From Candidatus Collierbacteria bacterium RIFOXYD1_FULL_40_9 (GTDB lineage: Bacteria > Patescibacteriota > Microgenomatia > UBA1400 > MFAQ01), in contig MFAQ01000004.1 of NCBI GenBank assembly GCA_001776275.1, positions 14,431-37,396 on the forward strand: DNA of 22,966 bases, written 5' to 3'. This document shows, one piece after another, positions 13,992-22,090 of this stretch (within the stretch, counting starts at the first letter, position 1; each line of letters begins with the position of its first letter). Below the pieces are notes generated by a model. It was not told where the DNA came from. It did no database searches and saw only the letters and a program-made list of their open reading frames with translations. Both the position numbers and the translations under genes were made by a program.

Positions 13992-15752
13992 TTACACTTG
14001 AGCTACTCTGATAACTTCTTCCATAGTTGTGATTCCCTCCAAAACTTTCAAATAACCGTCCTGCTTCATGGTTATCATCCCGTCTTCCATTGACATTTTT
14101 TCAATCGTGTTAGCGTCAGATCTCTCCATAATAAACTTTGCTACTTTTTCGGTAACTCTCAAAACTTCATAGATACCAGTTCTTCCCAAAAACCCAGAGT
14201 TATTGCACTTCTCGCAACCCTTCCCTTTAAATAACATAAAACTTACATTATTCTGTTTAGCTAGTTTTACATTATCGGAATTTGATTTTTCCCAACCATC
14301 ATAAAGACCTCCCAAGACTTCCTTCATATCTTTTACAATTTCTGCCGGTGGGGAATACGATGATTTGCAATTATCACAGATCTTTCTCAAAACACGCTGA
14401 CCGATTGCTGCGGTCATAGAGGAGGCTAGCAAAAATGGCTCTGCTCCCATGTCCAACAGACGAGGAAGCGCACCTGCGGCCGAATTTGTGTGCACAGTCG
14501 AAAACACTAAGTGACCAGTAAGTGATGCCTGCACAGCAAGCTGAGTTGTTTCTTCATCGCGAATTTCTCCGACCATAATAATGTTTGGGTCCTGTCGCAA
14601 AAAAGACCGAAGGCCTGATGCGAAAGTAAGACCAGCCTGTGCATTTATTTGCACCTGATTTACTCCTGCCATCTGATACTCGACTGGGTCTTCCAAAGTC
14701 ACCATATTCACCTTTGGTGTATTAATCATAGTAAGAAGTGAATACAAAGTGGTAGTTTTACCAGAGCCAGTAGGTCCTGTCGCCAAGATAATCCCATGTG
14801 GAATTCTGACCGCTTCTTGTAACGTAGCCAAAGCCCTGGCTCTTACCCCAAGCTCTGAAAGGGTCGGGACTCTATCTGACTTCTTGAGCAAACGCATAAC
14901 AATTTTCTCCCCATTTACAGTTGGCAAAGATGAGATACGCAAGTCAACTTCTCCCCACTCAGAGCTAAAATTAAAACGGCCGTCTTGTGGAACTCTTTTT
15001 TCATCAATCTTCATTCCACCTAAAATTTTTATTCTCGAAATCAGTGCCGCATGATACTCTTTGTCTAAACTTAGCTTTTCTTCCAAAATACCGTCAATGC
15101 GATATCTTATTCTCGTAATTCCTTCTTGGGGTTCAATATGAACGTCAGAAGCTCTCAAACGAATTGCATGTTCTAGAATTTTTCTAACTATTTCAACAAT
15201 TTTTGGCTCCTTAATTATCTGAGCAATCGTATCCGAAGTAACCAAACGAACACCGTCTGTCTCACCAACCTCCTTACCTCGTTTTAAAACTCCAGAAATT
15301 TCACCAGTCAGTGATTGGTTGTAGACGTTATTCAAGAGTGCTTCAAAATTATCACCCGAAGTCAAAAATGTGTTTATTTTGTAGCCTGTTCGCTTGGCAA
15401 AGAAGTCAACTGTCGACTGATCTTCTGGTTTTAAGCAAATAAGCGACAAAACCTTTGCCGCTTTGTCTAGGGAGTGGGGTATGACAGAGTACTTTTTGGC
15501 CAAGTCAATGCCAATCAGACTCAAAAGCTCCGGACTAACTGCAATCCTTGACTCCAAAAAAAGCGGTATTCCTAACATTTTTGACTTGGACTCCAAAACA
15601 TCCTTTTCTGAAAGTATTTCTCGCTCTAACAACATCTCTATCACATCTACACCTTTAGCGAGTGCGTCAAGCTTTAACTTATCGACATCTGATTGATTCA
15701 ACTTACCAGAAGAGATAAGATTATCCAACAAAATTCTTACCTGATAATCCAT
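13992..15752 (-). CDS. pilB: Type IV pilus assembly ATPase PilB
   Basis: PilB powers pilus polymerisation. The 586-aa protein has a GspE-type N-terminal domain (about 1-150), Walker A GPTGSGKT (326-333), Asp box VTLEDPVEY, Walker B IIMVGEIR (391-398), the His box TGHLVFSTVHTNSA and a zinc-binding tetracysteine (C459/C462 and C513/C516). It starts at 15752, 54 bases after the holB stop, with its own candidate promoter, and has no SD site. Family and function are clear. Confidence 0.95.
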   Translation of the reverse strand: MDYQVRILLDNLISSGKLNQSDVDKLKLDALAKGVDVIEMLLEREILSEKDVLESKSKMLGIPLFLESRIAVSPELLSLIGIDLAKKYSVIPHSLDKAAKVLSLICLKPEDQSTVDFFAKRTGYKINTFLTSGDNFEALLNNVYNQSLTGEISGVLKRGKEVGETDGVRLVTSDTIAQIIKEPKIVEIVRKILEHAIRLRASDVHIEPQEGITRIRYRIDGILEEKLSLDKEYHAALISRIKILGGMKIDEKRVPQDGRFNFSSEWGEVDLRISSLPTVNGEKIVMRLLKKSDRVPTLSELGVRARALATLQEAVRIPHGIILATGPTGSGKTTTLYSLLTMINTPKVNMVTLEDPVEYQMAGVNQVQINAQAGLTFASGLRSFLRQDPNIIMVGEIRDEETTQLAVQASLTGHLVFSTVHTNSAAGALPRLLDMGAEPFLLASSMTAAIGQRVLRKICDNCKSSYSPPAEIVKDMKEVLGGLYDGWEKSNSDNVKLAKQNNVSFMLFKGKGCEKCNNSGFLGRTGIYEVLRVTEKVAKFIMERSDANTIEKMSMEDGMITMKQDGYLKVLEGITTMEEVIRVAQV

Positions 15753-15758
15753 AAATAG

Positions 15759-15787
15759 ACTATGACAAATTTAATCTAAACAATCAA
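15759..15787 (-). promoter_or_regulatory. Promoter for pilB and the pilus operon
   Basis: On the minus strand TTGATT (plus 15782-15787), 17 bases, CATAGT (plus 15759-15764), then six bases (CTATTT) to the ATG at 15752. The -35 matches 4 of 6 and the -10 also 4 of 6, but the layout, spacing and bases around the ATG match the promoter of the major pilin very closely. It predicts a leaderless pilB message independent of holB. Confidence 0.5.
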
Positions 15788-15806
15788 GCCTGTCCGCCTA
15801 AACTGC

Positions 15807-16442
15807 TTACTGTTGGCGGGTCTTAATCATTCGCCAGGTTGAAAAAAGCAAGTTTTCCAATGCAAGTCTTTTGTTTACATTACCAACAGCCAACTCCTGC
15901 ATAGTTTCCAAAAAACGGTTAATGATTCTAATGCGCTTTTCTGTTACTCCTTTAGAAATTTCCAAGTTCAACCTTGTCGTAACTTCCACCAAAAAATTAT
16001 TCAACTCATCAACTGGAAATTTTTCACAATAATCTACAATCGTCCCAGGGCCTCTTTTCCACAGGCTCACCATCTCAGTCCAGTACCTTGCTACAGTTTC
16101 CACTCTTTTTGCCGACATCAACTCACACCTAGATAATATTGTCGACAAAATCTTGTTTTCGTTTTTCGCAAGCAAATAGATTTCCGTTTTATCGTTTTTT
16201 TCTTCCAATGGTTTTAATAAAATACTCTGCGACTCCAATGATAGAGAATCCAGGTTATCAATCAAAATCACATACCTCTCACTAGCGCTGGTCAAATTAC
16301 CACAAAAATTCAGCCACTCTCTCAAGTCATTTATCGCCATTCCATCACCATTTGCCACCAACACTTCCGACTGCTTCAACCCATACTCCAAAATAAAATC
16401 ATCAGTCGACTTTTGCCAATCGGTAATAATTTTTGGTAACAT
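15807..16442 (-). CDS. holB: DNA polymerase III delta'-like clamp-loader subunit, short
   Basis: A 211-aa AAA+ type protein. Recognisable motifs are YVILIDNLDSLSLESQSILLKPLEE (Walker B region) and ILSTILSRCELM, which carries the SRC arginine-finger motif at 104-106. The usual Walker A loop at the N-terminus and the four-cysteine zinc module are absent, and it is roughly 100 residues shorter than the E. coli subunit. Delta' does not hydrolyse ATP, so loss of Walker A is tolerable in the family. It sits directly upstream of pilB on the same strand and divergent from gyrB; the ATG lies 48 bases from that of gyrB. Alternatives: a truncated DnaX-like protein. The call as delta' is fairly safe. Confidence 0.78.
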   Translation of the reverse strand: MLPKIITDWQKSTDDFILEYGLKQSEVLVANGDGMAINDLREWLNFCGNLTSASERYVILIDNLDSLSLESQSILLKPLEEKNDKTEIYLLAKNENKILSTILSRCELMSAKRVETVARYWTEMVSLWKRGPGTIVDYCEKFPVDELNNFLVEVTTRLNLEISKGVTEKRIRIINRFLETMQELAVGNVNKRLALENLLFSTWRMIKTRQQ

Positions 16443-16456
16443 AAGCTATCTTACAA

Positions 16457-16485
16457 TGATACAATGATCAGGCACTAACTATACA
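16457..16485 (+). promoter_or_regulatory. Candidate promoter elements for gyrB
   Basis: Two candidates lie in the 48-base divergent gap. An extended -10 TGATACAAT spans 16457-16465 and would give a 5' leader of about 19 bases. A TATACA at 16480-16485 ends 5 bases before the ATG at 16491 and would give an almost leaderless message. Neither has a good -35. A tandem repeat, ACAATGAT twice (16453-16468), overlaps the first and may be an operator. Confidence 0.35.
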
Positions 16486-16490
16486 TAAAC

Positions 16491-18473
16491 ATGGCAAATC
16501 AAAACTACACAGCAAAAGATATTACTGTACTCGAAGGTCTAGAACCAGTCCGCAAAAGACCAGGTATGTATATCGGTAGCACCGACGAAAAAGGGCTACA
16601 CCATTTACTTATCGAAATTGTCGACAACTCCTTAGATGAAGCAATTGGCGGATACGCCAAAAATATTTATGTTTGCCTCCATAAGGATGGTTCCGTGTCC
16701 GTGTCCGATGATGGACGTGGTGTTCCCACAGACAAGCACGTCTCCGGCGTCTCTGCCTTAGAAGTAGCCATGACCAAGCTCCACGCTGGTGGTAAGTTTT
16801 CTGATAGTGCTTATAAAGCCTCAGGTGGCTTACATGGCGTCGGTGCATCAGTCGTTAATGCCTTGTCTACCAACATGCAAGTCATTGTTCGTCACGAAGA
16901 AAACTTTTTCTTGCAAACCTACAAAGTCGGCACCCCAGATTTCCCAGTCAAAAAAACTACCCAAAAAGAAGTCCAAAACACTATCCCTGAGTATCACCAT
17001 AATCTTTTTACAGCCAACTCAGGTACCTTTACTCGTTTCTGGCCAGACAACAGCATTTTTAAAATTACCACTGACTTTAATTTCTCAAACATTAGAGAAA
17101 AACTTCAAGAAAGAGCTTACTTGGTCGCCGGAGTTTATATTCATCTCTTCGATGAGCGAAACGACAAACAGGCCAACTTTTATTTTGAGTCCGGTATTCG
17201 CTCCCTTCTAGCCCACAACAACAAACACAAAAAAGAACTTCACGAACAGATCTATATTGCCGGCAACACAGTCGAAAGCGATATTCCAATCGGTGTCGAA
17301 GTGGTTATGCAGTACACAGATACCTTCTCTGACAACCTAGAAAGTTTTGCCAACACTATTAATACTTACGATGGCGGTGCACATTTAACCGGTTTTAGAA
17401 CCGCCCTCTCCAAAGTTCTCAAAAATTACATTACTGCTAATACGAGCGAATCAGAAAAGAAAAACGGCAAAAACAAAGACCTCGACTTTACCCCAGATGA
17501 TCTCAAAGAGGGCCTTACTGGCGTTGTGTGGGTCAAGATGAGCTCCAGTGAGATTCAGTTCGAGTCTCAAACCAAAACCAAAATTAATAATGCCGAAGTC
17601 CAGTCTGCTGTTTACCAAGTTGTCAAAAAAGGCTTAGAGGAGTATTTGGAGGAACATCCTCAAACTGCCCAAATCATTATTGCCAAAGTCTTCCTAGCTG
17701 CCAAAGCTCGTATGGCAGCCAAAGCCGCTCGCGAAGCTGTGGTTAGAAAAGGAGCCCTAGAGGGCATGACTCTGCCAGGTAAACTCGCCGACTGCCAAGA
17801 AAAAGATCCACAAAGAAGCGAGCTCTTCATTGTCGAGGGTGACTCAGCAGGTGGGTCAGCCAAGCAAGGAAGAGATCGCAAACATCAAGCCATTTTGCCA
17901 CTTCGTGGAAAAATTCTAAATACCGAAAGGGCTCGACTTGACAAAATTATTGAGTTCGAAGGTCTCAAGGACTTAATTGTCGCTATGGGTATGGGAATAG
18001 GGGAGACAATGGACACCAACAAGCTACGCTACTCTCGCGTCATCATCATGACTGACGCTGACGTCGACGGTGCTCACATTGCCACTCTGCTTTTAACTTT
18101 TTTCTATCGCCACACCAAACCCGTTGTCGAAGGGGGACACATATACTTAGCCACCCCACCTTTATACAAAATCAGCTACGACAAAAAAGGTACCTATGTC
18201 TACTCCGATGACGAAAAAGAAAAATTCTTAAAAACTTTAACTGACCAGCAGCGCCAAAAAGCGTACATCCAGCGTTACAAAGGTTTAGGTGAAATGAATC
18301 CTGAGCAACTCTGGGAAACCACCATGAACCCAGAAACTCGCATCCTAAAACAAGTTAGCATTCAAGACGCTGTTAGAGCCGATGAAGTTTTTGCAACACT
18401 CATGGGCTCGGAAGTCGCTCCTCGCAAAAAATTCATCCAGACTCACGCCACCAACGCCAATCTAGATATTTAA
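16491..18473 (+). CDS. gyrB: DNA gyrase subunit B
   Basis: The ATPase half of the gyrase that introduces negative supercoils. It is 660 aa. The GHKL ATPase motifs are EIVDNSLDEA (E42, D45, N46), DDGRGVP (73-79) and GGLHGVGASVVNALS (112 onward). TOPRIM carries VEGDSAGGSAKQGRDR with E449 and the metal site TDADVDGAH with D522, D524, D526. QRYKGLGEMNPEQLWETTM near the C-terminus is standard. At the place of E. coli Arg136, where mutations give coumarin resistance, this protein has Leu141. It is followed 8 bases later by ppaC and then gyrA. Length is shorter than E. coli GyrB (no C-terminal insert), as in most bacteria. Confidence 0.97.
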   Translation: MANQNYTAKDITVLEGLEPVRKRPGMYIGSTDEKGLHHLLIEIVDNSLDEAIGGYAKNIYVCLHKDGSVSVSDDGRGVPTDKHVSGVSALEVAMTKLHAGGKFSDSAYKASGGLHGVGASVVNALSTNMQVIVRHEENFFLQTYKVGTPDFPVKKTTQKEVQNTIPEYHHNLFTANSGTFTRFWPDNSIFKITTDFNFSNIREKLQERAYLVAGVYIHLFDERNDKQANFYFESGIRSLLAHNNKHKKELHEQIYIAGNTVESDIPIGVEVVMQYTDTFSDNLESFANTINTYDGGAHLTGFRTALSKVLKNYITANTSESEKKNGKNKDLDFTPDDLKEGLTGVVWVKMSSSEIQFESQTKTKINNAEVQSAVYQVVKKGLEEYLEEHPQTAQIIIAKVFLAAKARMAAKAAREAVVRKGALEGMTLPGKLADCQEKDPQRSELFIVEGDSAGGSAKQGRDRKHQAILPLRGKILNTERARLDKIIEFEGLKDLIVAMGMGIGETMDTNKLRYSRVIIMTDADVDGAHIATLLLTFFYRHTKPVVEGGHIYLATPPLYKISYDKKGTYVYSDDEKEKFLKTLTDQQRQKAYIQRYKGLGEMNPEQLWETTMNPETRILKQVSIQDAVRADEVFATLMGSEVAPRKKFIQTHATNANLDI

Positions 18474-18481
18474 ATAAAATT

Positions 18482-19420
18482 ATGAGAACCTACATCATCG
18501 GCCATATTAAACCAGACTTGGATTCAATTGTTTCTGCTATCTCTTTTGCAGAATATTGCAATATAAACAAATACGAAAACCCCACTCCCGCAATTATTGA
18601 TGACCTTAATCCAGAAACAGATTTTGTTTTCAAAAAGTTTGGAGTTAGCCCACCCACCAAAATATCACTTAGCGACATCTCATCAGAGGACAAGGTGGTT
18701 TTAGTAGACCACAATGAACCAGACCAACGTCTCGTCGGTCTAAACCCAAACCAAATTATTGCCATTTACGACCACCACAAGGTAAATCTAAATCTCAACC
18801 AGCCTATTGAAATAATTACTCTTCCCTTTGGCTCCTCCAATACTATTTGTTGGTACCTTTTCAAAGAATTTAATTTCAAACCAACCAAACAACTTGCTAG
18901 TCTTATGCTCTCGGCCATACTATCCGACACTGTTGGACTAAAATCTAGCACCACTACCAGCACTGATAGAGAAGCTGTAGAAGATCTTGCCCAGGTAGCA
19001 GAAATAACTAGCATTGAAAATCTAACTTTGGAAATCTTCATGGCTAAGTCAAACTTATCTTCCCTCACAGATGAGCAAATTGTTTTAAACGACTACAAAA
19101 TATTCGATTTTTCTGGTAAAAAAGTTCTCATTGGTCAAACAGAAACAGTCGAGCAATCTGAAATCATTGCCACCAAAACTCAAGACTTATTGACAGCAAT
19201 GAACACCATAAAACAAAGAGAAGGCGTCGATTTAATTTATTTAGCGCTTACAGATATTCTAAAAGTTAACACCAAACTTCTTATTCTTTCTGATCCAGAA
19301 CAAACAATAGCCGAAAAAGCCTTTGGAGGACAAACCAAAAACAATATTTTGGACATTGGTCCAAAAATGTCTCGCAAAAAAGATATTGCCCCAGTTATAG
19401 AAAACTCTTTAAAACAGTAA
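18482..19420 (+). CDS. ppaC: Manganese-dependent inorganic pyrophosphatase (family II, DHH)
   Basis: Hydrolyses pyrophosphate released by biosynthesis such as DNA and RNA synthesis. The 312-aa protein has the family II pattern: GHIKPDLDSI at the N-terminus (H8, D12, D14), VDHNE at 75-79, the DHH motif at 97-99, SDTVGLKSSTTT in the middle, and the SRKK motif at 297-300 (SRKKDIAP) near the C-terminus. The first four are the Mn-binding DHH domain; the last belongs to DHHA2 and binds phosphate. It lies between gyrB and gyrA with gaps of 8 and 9 bases, so it is co-transcribed with gyrase. No SD site. The cytosolic enzyme has no transmembrane segment. Confidence 0.93.
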   Translation: MRTYIIGHIKPDLDSIVSAISFAEYCNINKYENPTPAIIDDLNPETDFVFKKFGVSPPTKISLSDISSEDKVVLVDHNEPDQRLVGLNPNQIIAIYDHHKVNLNLNQPIEIITLPFGSSNTICWYLFKEFNFKPTKQLASLMLSAILSDTVGLKSSTTTSTDREAVEDLAQVAEITSIENLTLEIFMAKSNLSSLTDEQIVLNDYKIFDFSGKKVLIGQTETVEQSEIIATKTQDLLTAMNTIKQREGVDLIYLALTDILKVNTKLLILSDPEQTIAEKAFGGQTKNNILDIGPKMSRKKDIAPVIENSLKQ

Positions 19421-19429
19421 ACAACAAAA

Positions 19430-22054
19430 ATGGAAGACCAAGACCAACCAAACCAAACACCAATCAACCCAAACATTTTAACTAGTGAGCAAAACACAGA
19501 GTGGGGGGTAATTAGACCAACTAAAATTATCGATGAAATGGAAAAGTCTTACCTAGACTACGCCATGTCTGTCATCGTTTCTCGTGCTCTTCCCGATATC
19601 CGAGACGGACTAAAACCAGTTCATCGCCGTATTCTTTACGCCATGAAAGAAATGGGTGTGACCCACAAAAGTAGCTACAAAAAATCGGCCAGTACTGTGG
19701 GAGAAGTATTGGGTAAGTATCACCCACACGGCGACCAAGCTGTATACCAAACTATGGTTCGCTTGGCCCAAACCTTCTCCATGCGCTACCCCCTTATCGA
19801 TGGTCAGGGCAACTTTGGCAGTATCGATGGCGATGGAGCTGCTGCCATGCGTTACACAGAGGCGCGTCTTTCCAAGATTGCCAGCGAACTCCTAGAAGAT
19901 ATCGACAAAAAAACCGTCGATTTTGTAGATAACTTCGATGGCTCCCACGAAGAGCCAACAGTGCTGCCGGCTAAACTTCCCAATTTACTTCTCATGGGCT
20001 CCGACGGTATCGCTGTTGGTATGGCAACCAAGATACCTCCACATAATTTACTAGAGGTAGTTAGCGCTATTAAGGCCTTTATTAAAAAAGCCAAAACCAG
20101 CAACGTCGCCCCAATAGAGGACAAGGACTTGGTTACAACCAATTACAAAAATCTAACAGGAGAACTAGATAGTGAAATCGATATTGAAGAACTCTGCGAG
20201 CACATCAAGGGACCAGACTTTCCTACCGCCGGTATCATTTTTGACAAAAATGAAATCAAAAAAATGTATCTTACTGGCAAAGCCAGCATCATCAATAGGG
20301 GAGTGGCCGAAATTGTCGAAAAGAAAAATGGTCGCATGCAAATTCTGATCACTGAGCTACCTTATCAGGTAAATAAAGCCAAACTAATTACCGACATTGC
20401 CGAACTAGTCAAAAAGAAAAGAATCGAAGGGATTGCCGATCTTCGCGATGAGTCAGACCGTATCGGGTTAACCGTTGCCGTTGACCTCAAAAAAGATGCC
20501 AAACCAAAAGTAGTTTTAAATGCCCTCTACAAATACACTGAGTTGCAAACCAATTTCCCAGCCAACATTGTGGCCCTCACCTCCGAGGGTACACCCCACC
20601 TTTTAAACCTTAAACAAATTCTCACCGAATACACTACTCACCGCCAAATGGTTATTGTCCGCCGTAGTCAATTCGAATTAAAAGCCACCCAAGATAGAGC
20701 TCATATTTTGGAAGGACTTCTCAAAGCTTTAGCTAACATCGACGAGGTCATTGACACTATTAGAAAAAGTCCAGATAGTGATACTGCCAAGGTTAACTTA
20801 GTTACCAAGTTTAGCCTCTCAGAAATCCAAGCCACCGCCATTTTGGAAATGCAACTTCGAAGGCTAGCAGCCCTCGAGCGCCAAAAAATAGAAGCCGAGT
20901 ATGCCGAGTTAATGAAACAAATAGAGCAACTTATCGCTACCCTAAAAGATCCCAAAAAAGTTCTTACCATTATTACCGATGAAATCACCAAACTCGCTGC
21001 TGAATACAAAGAGGAGAGAAGAACCAAAATAGTCGCCAACTCACCAGATAGTTTCTCTGAAGAGGACATGATTCCAGCCGAAGAAACTTTAGTCGCCCTC
21101 ACCAAATCTGGCTACATCAAACGCATGCCATTAGACACTTTCAAAACTCAAAAGCGAGGTGGCAAAGGGGTCTCTGGTATGACTATCAAAGACAGTGACG
21201 AAATTCAACTACTTACTAATGCCAACACACACGATAGACTACTGGTCTTTACTAGCAAAGGTAAAGTTTTCTCTCTAAAAGTCTGGGAGCTACCAGAAGG
21301 CAGCAGGACCAGCAAAGGTCAGGCTATCATCAACCTCATTAACATCGAAACCGAAGAGAGTATCCAATCCATCCTTACCATGCCGGCTCAAATCAATAAA
21401 AATGACTTCCTCTTCTTTACCACCAAATCTGGTGTCGTCAAGAGGACTCAACTTAGCAAATACGAAAACATAAAGAGCAACGGCCTTATTGCTATCAAAC
21501 TAAATGCAGGTGACAGTCTAGTCTGGGTCAACCGCACAACCGGCACCGACCATATCTCACTTGTGTCACGAGAAGGCAAATCTATTCGTTTCCAAGAAAA
21601 AGATGCCAGGCCAACCGATAGAGATACTATGGGAGTGCGAGGAATTTTACTCAAAGGTAGTGACTACATCATCTCAATGGAAAGCTTTAGCTCAGAAGAA
21701 CCCGTAGCAGCAGACAAGCGCACTAAAATCTTCCGTGACCTGCTTGTTGTAACAGAAAATGGTATGGGCAAGCGCACTCCACTAAAAGAATATCCTGTTC
21801 AAAATCGATCGGGACAAGGTCTAAAGGTCAGCGAAACAACCGACAAAACCGGAAAAGTTTCCGGCGCTCTCTTGGTCGACAATAGTAGCGAGATGCTTTT
21901 GATAACCACTTCCCAAGGTCAAGCAATCAAACTTCCTATCAAAAATATTCCTCAACTAGGAAGAGCCACCCAAGGAGTTATCCTTATGCGCTTTGCCAAA
22001 GAAGGGGATAGTGTAGCTGCTATTGCTGCTATCTCCGAGTCAGAAGAAGAATAA
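19430..22054 (+). CDS. gyrA: DNA gyrase subunit A
   Basis: Cuts and rejoins DNA with GyrB. It is 874 aa, with the catalytic tyrosine Y142 in AAMRYTEARL and the GyrA box QKRGGKG at 574-580, which marks a gyrase rather than topoisomerase IV. The C-terminal beta-propeller follows (repeats with LLV, GxGK and similar), and the end is acidic (ISESEEE). Unusual: the quinolone-determining segment reads YHPHGDQAVYQTM, with Gln103 and Gln107 where E. coli has Ser83 and Asp87. The first about 25 residues are a polar extension before VIRPTKIIDEM. The only type II topoisomerase in the window is this pair. Confidence 0.97.
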   Translation: MEDQDQPNQTPINPNILTSEQNTEWGVIRPTKIIDEMEKSYLDYAMSVIVSRALPDIRDGLKPVHRRILYAMKEMGVTHKSSYKKSASTVGEVLGKYHPHGDQAVYQTMVRLAQTFSMRYPLIDGQGNFGSIDGDGAAAMRYTEARLSKIASELLEDIDKKTVDFVDNFDGSHEEPTVLPAKLPNLLLMGSDGIAVGMATKIPPHNLLEVVSAIKAFIKKAKTSNVAPIEDKDLVTTNYKNLTGELDSEIDIEELCEHIKGPDFPTAGIIFDKNEIKKMYLTGKASIINRGVAEIVEKKNGRMQILITELPYQVNKAKLITDIAELVKKKRIEGIADLRDESDRIGLTVAVDLKKDAKPKVVLNALYKYTELQTNFPANIVALTSEGTPHLLNLKQILTEYTTHRQMVIVRRSQFELKATQDRAHILEGLLKALANIDEVIDTIRKSPDSDTAKVNLVTKFSLSEIQATAILEMQLRRLAALERQKIEAEYAELMKQIEQLIATLKDPKKVLTIITDEITKLAAEYKEERRTKIVANSPDSFSEEDMIPAEETLVALTKSGYIKRMPLDTFKTQKRGGKGVSGMTIKDSDEIQLLTNANTHDRLLVFTSKGKVFSLKVWELPEGSRTSKGQAIINLINIETEESIQSILTMPAQINKNDFLFFTTKSGVVKRTQLSKYENIKSNGLIAIKLNAGDSLVWVNRTTGTDHISLVSREGKSIRFQEKDARPTDRDTMGVRGILLKGSDYIISMESFSSEEPVAADKRTKIFRDLLVVTENGMGKRTPLKEYPVQNRSGQGLKVSETTDKTGKVSGALLVDNSSEMLLITTSQGQAIKLPIKNIPQLGRATQGVILMRFAKEGDSVAAIAAISESEEE

Positions 22055-22057
22055 ATT

Positions 22058-22083
22058 AAAAAAATTACCCTCCGCAAGGAGGG
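22058..22083 (-). terminator. Intrinsic terminator of the four-helix membrane gene
   Basis: Minus strand: CCCTCC, loop TTGC, GGAGGG (plus 22068-22083), followed by TAA and seven T (plus 22058-22064). It comes right after the stop at 22091. On the plus strand no T run follows the hairpin, so it does not serve gyrA directly. It is the only clear intrinsic terminator in the window. Confidence 0.8.
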
Positions 22084-22090
22084 CAATAAG

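Noticed and set aside
3891..15752. Type II secretion system instead of type IV pilus
   Set aside because: PilT and PilM/N/O are present, and no secretin or GspL/M was seen, although the minor-pilin order is shared with type II secretion.
15793..15818. Hairpin with arms CCGCC and GGCGG across the holB stop
   Set aside because: The stem is interrupted by a bulge and mismatch, and no T run follows on the minus strand, so it does not look like a terminator; an attenuator remains possible.
18475..18480. TAAAAT one base before the ppaC ATG
   Set aside because: Transcription would start inside the gene, so it cannot be its promoter; probably chance in an AT-rich gap.
16491..22054. Topoisomerase IV (parE/parC) instead of gyrase
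   Set aside because: The GyrA box QKRGGKG and the full-length C-terminal domain indicate a gyrase.
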